From the NCBI RefSeq assembly GCF_048544455.1, contig NC_133536.1:25484152-25548151 (forward strand): a DNA stretch of 64,000 nt. Direction: 5' to 3'. The DNA comes from Silene latifolia. Its lineage: Eukaryota; Streptophyta; Magnoliopsida; Caryophyllales; Caryophyllaceae. The notes beneath the pieces are model-generated. The model saw only the letters and a list, made by a program, of their open reading frames with translations, had not been told where the DNA came from and searched no databases. A program made the position numbers and the translations under genes. This document shows positions 57,699 to 64,000 of the stretch, one piece after another; position 1 is the first letter of the stretch, and each line of letters opens with the position of its first letter.

Positions 57699-60600
57699 AT
57701 GCGCAGGTCACAGGGTGGTGAACTAGTGCCATTTGACCCTGAGATAGAGAAATCTTTGCGCGAGTTGAGACGAACACAAAGAGTACTACCGACAGAGGAA
57801 GAGCTGAGTACTCTGTCAAGCTATTACGAGAACGAAATGTTCGAAGAAGACCCACGGTCTTCATCCGTTTCCACTTCTTCAGCCGAGACAGTTACTTCTC
57901 CAGAAACTCCAGTCATGGCCGAGGAAGCAAGTATAGCTAGTCATTCTGAGCCGACAGCTGAAAACTTATATAAGGGGTTCGAATTACCAGGAGATGCCAG
58001 GAAGTTCGAACCAAAGCCTTCTTACATCAATATGGTTGAGAGAAACCAGTTCGGGGGAGCTGCAAATGAAGATGCAGCTAAGCATATGGAGACCTTTATT
58101 GACTACTGCTGCTCCATACCCCCACCCATCGGTGTGACCCAGGACCAGATCAAGGAGACCATGTTCATCTTTTCCCTTCGTGATGCTGCAAGGGAGTGGT
58201 ATAGAGATCTGGACCGAGTCGTTCATGGGATTACTGATTGGAATTCCTTGGCATTAGCATTCTACAAGAAGTACTTTTCTGCTTCAAGGACGATTGCTAT
58301 TAGAGCTCAAATCACGGGCTTTAAATAAGGGCCAGATGAGAACTTCCACGAGGCATGGGTCCGATTTAAGAAACTGGTGCGAACCATACCGCACCATGGG
58401 TTCGAAAAGTGGAGCTTGTGCAATCATTTCTACAATGGGTTGTACGATGATCAGAGGGCCATTTTGGATGCTGCAGCCAATGGCCGATTTGCTGAGAATT
58501 TGGGAGCAACCAAGGGGTGGAAGATCATTGACGATCTAGCCACCCACAAGGCTGAGTATGGAAATTCCAGAGGGAACCAGAGGAGAGCTGCTGAATCTTC
58601 CTCTGTTGCTGCGCTTGAGGCTCTCACTGCGAGATTTGACAAGTATGAACTAGGAGGAGCTTCTAAAGGTGGGATGTACCAAGTAAATGATGTGTCAGAC
58701 GGTCCTTTCGTCTGTGAAAGGTGTGGAGCTGAGGGACATGTCTCGAAGAACTGCCCTAGTCCCTTTGAGTCTTGTGCTGCCTTTCAACACTATAGGCAGA
58801 CCAACACCTACTATGAGCCGAATACCCATCCAAACTTGAGTTGGAGGAGCCAAAATGTCCTGAACCCAACTCAAGCTCCGCCGCAGCAGCAACCCTATGT
58901 GCCCCCTCATCAAAAGCAACAACAATATCAGAAACCTCCCTATGTGCCGCAGCAGCAACAATCGCAGAATTCTGAATTTTCCGAGCTTAAGAACTTGTTG
59001 CTAAAGGAGTCCCAAGCAAGAGAGGCCGGGATGAAGCTACTAGAGAGCCAAATTGCTCAATTGGCTAGCAAAAGCAACACTCGAGCTCCCGGACACTTGC
59101 CGACCCAAACTGACCAAAAGGAGACCTTAAATGCCATCACTTTGAGGAGGGGGTCCACCCTTGATCGTCCTGCCATGGTCGAGGACGCTGTTGAAAAAGA
59201 TGAGCCGGAAACAAGTCAAAAGAAAGCTTCAACGAATAAATCGATGAAACAGCCGTCTACCAGGTATATAAGTCGATCGACTGATATACCTAGTTGATCG
59301 ACTGAAGCACGGGTTACAGGAGCTTCGAATCAGATACACGGTCGATCGACTGGGGATAGTGGTCGATCGACCGAGATTACTGCTGATAGCGAGGAATTTC
59401 GTCCGTTAATGCCAAATAATCTGCGAGACCACTTGTTTCGGGGTTCGACAGTCTCGAAGACATTAGGACAAGACCCGAATGCTGATGGGTCAGTCCTGGC
59501 TCCGAAGTTTGATCCAATGACGGTTAATGGTTCTCATTTGAGACGGTCTGAGGAAGGGTCAAGCTTCAACAAGGAAAAGGTGGTGGACTTTCAGCCTAAG
59601 TCCATGGATACCGGCACACGTGATTTAGAGGAGAGGGCTAAGGTACTTCTTACAGCCCCTTACCCGGAGAGGCTAGTGCGGACCAAGGAACAGGTATCTT
59701 TCAGCAAATTTGAAAAAGTTATCCGTAGTCTGAATGTACAGGTTCCTTTTCTCGAGTTAGTTAACCAAGTGCCCGCTTATACTAAATTTATGAAACAACT
59801 TTTGTCCAAGAAGCGGTCATTTGAAACAGTGCACATTGTCGCACTTACTAAGGAGTCTTGCTCTTATCTGTCTCACACTACACCCCTTAAGTTAGAGGAC
59901 CCGGGCAGTTTTTCTGTTCCTTGCAACATAGGTACCTTCCCAATTGAGAAGGCATTGTGTGATTTAGGGGCTAGTATAAGCGTCATGCCCTTGAGTCTAG
60001 CTAGGAAGCTTAAGTTGACCCGGTTTGCTATCACAGATATGACAGTTCAGATGGCTGACCGATCTGCGGTCCAACCAATAGGGGTCCTAGAGGACATCCC
60101 TGTCCAAATAGGGAAGTTTTTCTTTCCTGTAGACTTTGTTGTCCTTGACATGCCTGAGGATGCTCATATTCCCATTATTTTGGGTAGGCCATTTCTGCAC
60201 ACTGCTGGTGCAGTCATAGATGTCGGTCTAGGAACCTTAACTTTCAAAGTAGGCAAGCATTCTATTGTCTTTGCCCAACCTGCTAAGAAAAAGGACCCCA
60301 TGTGGCCGGTGACTTGTAACACAGTTTCTGAAAAGAAATCGTACTTTGTGCTTCCTGAATTGCCTGTCTCTATTACTACTTCTGTGTTAACCCCTCCGCC
60401 CCAGATTGGGAGCAAGAAGGAGGAAGAATCTGTTGTTTTAGATAATGCAGGAGCTGGTTTGGGGAAGGAAGTGCTGCAAGTTGTGCCAGCTGTGAAGAAG
60501 CCGATCATTCAAAGAGGAGGTCTTGGTTGCCTGAGCTATGGAATTGATGAGGAGGTCGACGACGAGCCGGTAAAGGCAAAGGAGTCCGACTTGGATTCCG

Positions 60601-60776
60601 ATGAGCCGGCAGAGGTCATTTATTGGGGAGATGATGAGACTAGTGATCCGTTGAGCCATACGGATGTGGAAGCTAAGAAGGGTGCAGCCGCTCAGATAAG
60701 CACCATTGAGGCTACCTCTAGTAGCCAGAAGCCGACGAAGTGGGCCATACCGTGGTCCTTCTTGATCAACTATTAG
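57699..60776 (+). pseudogene. Gag-protease gene of Athila-like element C, two stops, no polymerase
   Basis: It begins MRRSQGGELVPFDPEIEKSL. The Gag core (about 57990-58620) contains FIFSLRDAAREWYRDL and the FYNGLYDDQR segment. A CCHC knuckle CERCGAEGHVSKNC is at 58713-58754, then a Gln/Pro-rich linker. The protease has CDLGASISVMPLSLARKL (about 59955) and IPIILGRPFL, the Athila/Tat form. The frame is continuous from 57699 to 60776 except for TAA at 58326-58328 (probably from CAA) and TGA at 59295-59297 (probably CGA in a CGATCG palindrome). After a short acidic tail there is a stop, and no reverse transcriptase, RNase H or integrase follows. The element is non-autonomous and would depend on a complete relative. 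Confidence 0.9.
59271..59380. repeat. Palindrome cluster within the Gag coding region of element C
   Basis: Four AGTCGATCGACTG-type copies translated in frame as SRST or GRST. One has become TTGATCGACTG, creating the TGA stop. Confidence 0.85.
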
Positions 60777-61022
60777 TTGATCAAGCTCGTTATAAACTTC
60801 ATTTTATTTGCTTTTGTTAAAGACATTTTTTTTTATTGCTTTTTGTGTGCGCGAAAACTTCGCATTTTATTTCGCTTGTTTAGGATTTTTAAGTACTTTA
60901 GACTTTATTCTAGGTTTTGCGCAATTTTGGGCGCGTATTATTGTGCACTTGCAGGTATTTAGAGCTTGTTAGCTCAAATCATTGAGCAATTACGAAGAAA
61001 TATGAGGTTGCAGCAGTGTTTT

Positions 61023-61131
61023 CAGTCGATCGAGTGGTTCCAGGTGGTCGATCGACCGATCTCTGAGTTCCAGCGACAATCGTTTCATGTTTACCTGGTC
61101 GATCGATCCGGTTAAGTGGTCGATCGACCAT
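61023..61131. repeat. Palindrome cluster in the 3' region of element C
   Basis: AGTCGATCGAGTGG, GGTCGATCGACC, GGTCGATCGATCC and GGTCGATCGACC. Confidence 0.82.
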
Positions 61132-62290
61132 CTTCTGCTGCAGATTTTATTCACGACCTCTCCCCTGCTGTGTTTGGTCGATATGCGGACTTAAGGGAGT
61201 TTTCTACTCCACTTTATTTTCCGTCCAATTCATTTATTTCTTCTGATTTTCTCATTTGTGCACAATCTTACCGCTTCAAAAATTGTTTGCTCGGTTTTAT
61301 GCGTGGTTTTGTTTGTCTTTTCAGGTAATTATCAGTAGCACTGTTGGCTACTGAAACCTCCTAGCTCACGCTGGTTTGGGGAGGTTTCCTTTGCTGCGCT
61401 TAAAGTCTTGTGAGTTCCTGATTTCTTTACCTCATGTCATATTTTATTTCTTTTCTCGCAAATTCCCATTTCTCTTTTCGTTATTATATGATTTTGCACA
61501 ATGGGGACATTGTGCGATTTGGTTTGGGGAAGGGTTTTCCGTCGCATATCATTTGCTTGCATTCACGTTTAATTCTGTTTTGCATTGTTTATTTCATTTC
61601 TTTTATATATACAAAAATTCCAAAAAATTGAAAAATTTCAAAAATTTCAATAAAATGCACGTTTACTTTAGCATATAGGTCGAGTCGGAACGGTAGTATT
61701 TCAAGGATGATATTGCATTTGCACCTGTTTTGCCTGAACCTTGCTTATCATCATGATTATTAGTGGGATCGTATAAATGCATATCTACGAGTTTTCGTTA
61801 ATTATTTGCTGGACTTGAGACTTGACTTAGAAAATTGGCAAACTACATCATATATTATGAGAATTAGAGCCTATAACTTGTGACATTCATGACCATTTCA
61901 TCTAAGAATGTGAGTAGTACTCCTTATGAGACATGTTTCCTTAATTTGCATAAATATGAACTTGATCTGCTTAATACCTGTATGCATTCGGTTTGTGGTC
62001 TGTCGACACATGTGGTAGAGGTGTCCCTTTATTCATTTTACCCATAAGCTTCACACTGCCAGAAATATCCCTTTTTGTCCCATTTACTACATCCTACATT
62101 TAGCCTGTCCTTTGTCAAGCTAGTAGTCTGTGTTCTTGGGGTTGTTACTCATTTTTGGTGGCATATGCTCTGTTGAGACGTTATTGGGAAGATGAAATAA
62201 AGGAAAGAAAGAAATAGAAAAAGGAAAAGAAAAGATGAAAAAAGATTCGAAAAAGAAAAAGAAAAAAAAAAGTTCTGTACTGTTCAAAGC

Positions 62291-62324
62291 AGTCGATCGA
62301 CTGCCAATTATAGTCGATCGACTG
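62291..62324. repeat. Palindrome pair near the 3' end of element C
   Basis: CAGTCGATCGACTG and AGTCGATCGACTG separated by nine bases. Confidence 0.85.
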
Positions 62325-63000
62325 AAGATCCGAGGAAGAAATCAATTCGCATAATTTAATCCTTATCTTTTGGCGATTTTTGCTCCCATCTTTCATTTAT
62401 ATTTTATGGGGAGTTTTTTTTGATTTAGTATTTTGGAGATTGTGAGTTTTGTGCTTGCTATAGCACCATTTCGTTTGATTATGAGCAAGAAGTTGGATGT
62501 TGCCATTTGGTTCCGTTTTGGTACTAGCTTGATCACCTGTACCTCCACTTTACCATAAAATGCTTTGCCTCTTCTTACCCATACCTCACATATCCCATAT
62601 ATACCTCGGCATGTGTCATTGGTCATCTGTTTGGTTGGCATGTATATGTACGGTCATAGAAATTTCTTTCATATTATATTGCAGGCATGTTCTTATAGGT
62701 CGTAGTTAGGTGAGAGTCTTTACAAAATGAATTCTTTCTATCCTCTTATATATTCACCTGTGCTTATTGAGTGATTTGAGCGACCCGTGAGAGTCCAATT
62801 TGATAAGTCTCTACAGTTGGCGGTTCAGCATGGTTTTTGACGGCTTCATAACTCGTTTGCATGATTCATTTGCTAGTTGATTGTTGGTTGTGCATTACAT
62901 TTGGTTTAGGCTTTGCATGTTGCAATTCGCTCTGAGATTGAACTCGTTCCATTAGGTAATTAGATCGAGTCTAGTTCTTGCTTAGGGACAAGCAAGGGTT

Positions 63001-63015
63001 CGGTTTGGGGAAGTT
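63001..63015 (+). other. Polypurine tract of element C
   Basis: GGTTTGGGGAAGTT directly before the TGATGCGTG LTR start. Confidence 0.7.
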
Positions 63016-64000
63016 TGATGCGTGTCTTTTATATGATGTTTTACATCCCATTTTACACGCATTTCAGAGCTCATTCATGTAGTTTATACTACATTTCTCC
63101 CTATTTCCGTCTACTTCCGTATTTTTGTACATTATTGCAGAAATGTGAAGAATCTAGCGGAAGTCAAGCTAAATCCATCCCCGGGTATCCTGCATTGCAT
63201 GTGACGAGAAGTATTTGCTTAAGGAACGAGCTTGGTGCGCAATTCAAGGCCCAAAAGACAAGTCCACGAGTTTTAAGATGTCAAGTAGCAGCTCAAGTAG
63301 TCGATCGACCATCACCCTCAGTCGATCGATCAACTATCGGGTTACAGAAGCTACTGTTCAATGCTATCCCAGTCGATCGACCACCTACCTTAGTCGATCG
63401 ACCACACTGCTATTCCAGACGAGAATTAAAAGACCGAGGAACTTGAAGCCCGTTAAGTTTAGGAATAATTGTTACGTAAACGTTTTATATAACGTAACCT
63501 AGAAACATTCAGTGATCATCTAGTTTTTAATCAAGTTTTATTCAGTAATTTTCATTAAGTTTTCGCATACGGTTCTTGATAGATAGTTAGGGTTTGGGAT
63601 TATTGTGAGCATTGGATTTTTAATTCCTAGTCCTAATCTTTGCTCTGCGACTCGGTATTCTTCTGCCCTACTTTTAGTTCATCTTTATTTTATCAATAGT
63701 TTAGAATTGCTAAGTAGATTCCCGCAACCGTTATCATTGTTTATGTTAATTGTTTGTTCTACTGTTTTTAGCATGAATTCCTTTGTTTACTTTATTAGTT
63801 TTCTTATTGTTTTCACCCTTAGCATGAGTAGCTAAGTAGTTCGTGCTAGGATGTAGGCGAGTTTTAGCATAGGCGGCAAAGTATTGAACACGGCCTGATT
63901 CGCATGTCAGTCGATCGACTGACATTCTCGGTCGATCGACTGACCTCGTGAGGTTACCCTTCGTTTTAATTGATTTTAATTTTGTATTTGACGAATCGAA
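63016..64000 (+). mobile_element. 3' LTR of element C (partial, runs off the window)
   Basis: Matches 56060-57040 of the 5' LTR nearly base for base. The element's right end and target duplication are beyond 64000. Confidence 0.92.

Larger units (their letters stand above)
60777..63015 (+). mobile_element. Noncoding 3' region of element C
   Basis: About 2.2 kb with no reading frame of note between the protease stop and the polypurine tract, where Pol would be in a full Athila element. It contains two more palindrome clusters (61023-61131, 62291-62324), a purine-rich GAAAAAG stretch (62,200-62,270), and GTTTGGGGAA-like blocks repeated at 61,370 and 61,525. Confidence 0.75.

Noticed and set aside
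1..64000. tRNA, rRNA or other structural RNA genes
   Set aside because: I looked for tRNA-like boxes and rRNA-like conserved blocks; the only tRNA-related sequences found are retrotransposon primer sites.

Overview
This is a repeat-dense stretch of a plant nuclear genome. The evidence is chromovirus-type Ty3 elements with a Met-tRNA primer site, Athila-like and Ty1/copia elements, plant L1-type LINEs, FAR1-type Mutator elements, and AT-rich noncoding DNA with intron-like interruptions in the coding regions. A eudicot is likely. The order Caryophyllales is only a guess from the style of the retrotransposon palindromes. I see no host gene at its native locus. The one host-derived gene is a poly-A-tailed retrocopy. 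Almost every coding region is broken by stops or frameshifts.

Left part (1-12,837). A non-autonomous Ty3 element (E1; partial 5' LTR 1-834, 1.1 kb noncoding interior, 3' LTR 1931-6064) sits in the Gag gene of a minus-strand Ty1/copia element (6065-9761). The copia element in turn sits in the LTR of a minus-strand chromovirus remnant (9762-10330). The E1 3' LTR carries a 2.7 kb retrocopy of a TPR-protein mRNA (3215-5902) with 15-bp target duplications; the E1 5' LTR still shows the empty site. Further right are an inverted E1 LTR fragment, a probable solo copia LTR and a small hairpin.

Middle part (12,838-43,499). Two related, very large Mutator-like elements lie side by side with a (TA)n tract between them. 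Each has a FAR1/MULE transposase gene on the plus strand and an Ulp1-type (C48) protease gene on the minus strand. The protease genes encode two tandem Ulp1 modules. The first has the expected His/Asp/Cys, and the second has Ser in place of the catalytic Cys in both elements. Introns and flanks are filled with element-specific repeats of about 20 bp (GTGTAATTNTAAC type in the first, GTGTAACNCTGA type in the second). Two L1 LINEs in opposite orientations have landed in the second element's repeats.

Right part (43,500-64,000). Three LTR elements are nested. Chromovirus A (from 43,500) is interrupted in its integrase by sister chromovirus B (from 49,378). B is interrupted in its chromodomain by an Athila-like gag-protease-only element C (from 56,060), whose 3' LTR runs off the window. 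A and B carry clusters of ACTCGATCGAGT palindromes; C carries AGTCGATCGACT palindromes; the chromovirus remnant near 10 kb carries an ACTCGGTCGAGT version.

The inferred order of insertion on the right is second MULE, then A, then B, then C. The most interesting signals are the double Ulp1 protein with a conserved Ser-for-Cys second module, the element-specific repeats that occupy transposon introns, and the shared CGATCG palindromes in unrelated retrotransposon lineages.
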